Below, piece after piece: positions 63,936-64,000 of a DNA stretch of 64,000 nucleotides (position 1 is the first letter of the stretch; the number at the start of each line of letters is the position of its first letter). Location: NCBI RefSeq assembly GCF_016618195.1, contig NZ_CP067099.1:3596001-3660000 (forward strand). The letters run 5' to 3'. Origin of the DNA: Providencia manganoxydans. Its GTDB lineage: Bacteria > Pseudomonadota > Gammaproteobacteria > Enterobacterales > Enterobacteriaceae. A program made the position numbers and the translations under genes. The notes under the pieces are model-generated. The model was not told the DNA's origin and ran no database searches. It worked only from the letters and a program-made list of their open reading frames with translations.

Positions 63936-64000
63936 TACTCTTGAGTCTCCTTTAGCTGACGCAATACTTCATCAATTTTTGGTTCATCCAAACTTCCTGA
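63935..64000 (-). CDS. C-terminal end of an upstream gene, probably yhdP (AsmA-like), cut by the window edge
   Basis: The minus strand is open from the window edge to a TAA at 63935-63937 and encodes SGSLDEPKIDEVLRQLKETQE. The pattern G-S-(W/L)-D-x-P-x-I is how AsmA-like/YhdP proteins usually end, and yhdP precedes tldD in related genomes. With only 21 residues this remains a contextual call. Confidence 0.55.
   Translation of the reverse strand, partial: SGSLDEPKIDEVLRQLKETQE

Overview
The window looks like chromosomal backbone from an enterobacterium of the Morganellaceae, most likely Providencia or a close relative. The reasons are low GC content, proteins strongly resembling E. coli homologues, gene order matching several E. 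coli blocks (fadH/sstT/alx/yqjA-F/yhaJK; rsmI/lpoA/yraN/diaA/dolP; mtgA/elbB/arcZ/arcB/gltBD; sspBA/rpsI/rplM/zapE/zapG/degQ/degS; murA/ibaG/mla; kdsDC/lptCAB/rpoN/hpf/ptsN/rapZ/npr), and many ERIC-type palindromic repeats. I see no prophage, insertion sequence, integron or CRISPR array. The species call is an inference.

Layout. 1-2.4 kb: an Ile2 (CAU) tRNA, an orphan 2,4-diaminopentanoate dehydrogenase-like gene and a GNAT acetyltransferase. 2.4-12.4 kb: fadH, sstT, alx with its yybP-ykoY (PRE) riboswitch, yqjA, yqjDEK, yqjF, and the divergent yhaJ/yhaK pair. 12.5-20.7 kb: the accessory part, a nine-gene locus with a PRD/EII-type regulator, a 530-bp control region full of a repeated TTTCCACTT motif, a stand-alone PRD protein, four poorly characterised proteins (SFCGSGGAGA/DUF2620, DUF4312, and membrane proteins DUF4311 and DUF4310), a metallo-amidohydrolase, a DgaE-like PLP ammonia-lyase and a DgaF-like KDGP aldolase. 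It reads as an uptake and degradation route for an acylated amino-sugar acid, with a transporter of unestablished class in the position a PTS permease would occupy. This is the best candidate for an undescribed system. 20.9-29.6 kb: RNase P RNA, rsmI, a shortened lpoA, yraN, diaA, dolP, mtgA, elbB, the sRNA ArcZ and arcB. 30.4-41.4 kb: gltBD, sspAB, rplM-rpsI, zapE and zapG. 41.7-49.3 kb: degQ, degS, murA, ibaG and mlaFEDCB. 49.9-58 kb: the LPS transport/Kdo and sigma-54/PTS-Ntr cluster, then rnk. 58.2-64 kb: pmbA, darP, a small tyrosine-phosphatase-like gene, a barstar/barnase pair, tldD, a nitrilase-family gene and the last codons of a yhdP-like gene.

How they fit together. Much of the window serves the envelope: MurA, MtgA and LpoA in peptidoglycan; KdsD/KdsC/LptCAB in LPS; Mla and DolP in lipid homeostasis; DegQ/DegS in periplasmic quality control; ZapE/ZapG in division. 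A second theme is nitrogen and redox control: GltBD, RpoN, EIIA-Ntr, NPr, RapZ, ArcB and ArcZ. At least 14 ERIC-like elements, full length, internally deleted, tandem or enlarged by a shared insertion, lie between genes and often form the 3' ends of transcripts.

Limits: everything was read by eye. Protein family calls rest on remembered sequence similarity; promoter and operator calls rest on motif inspection.
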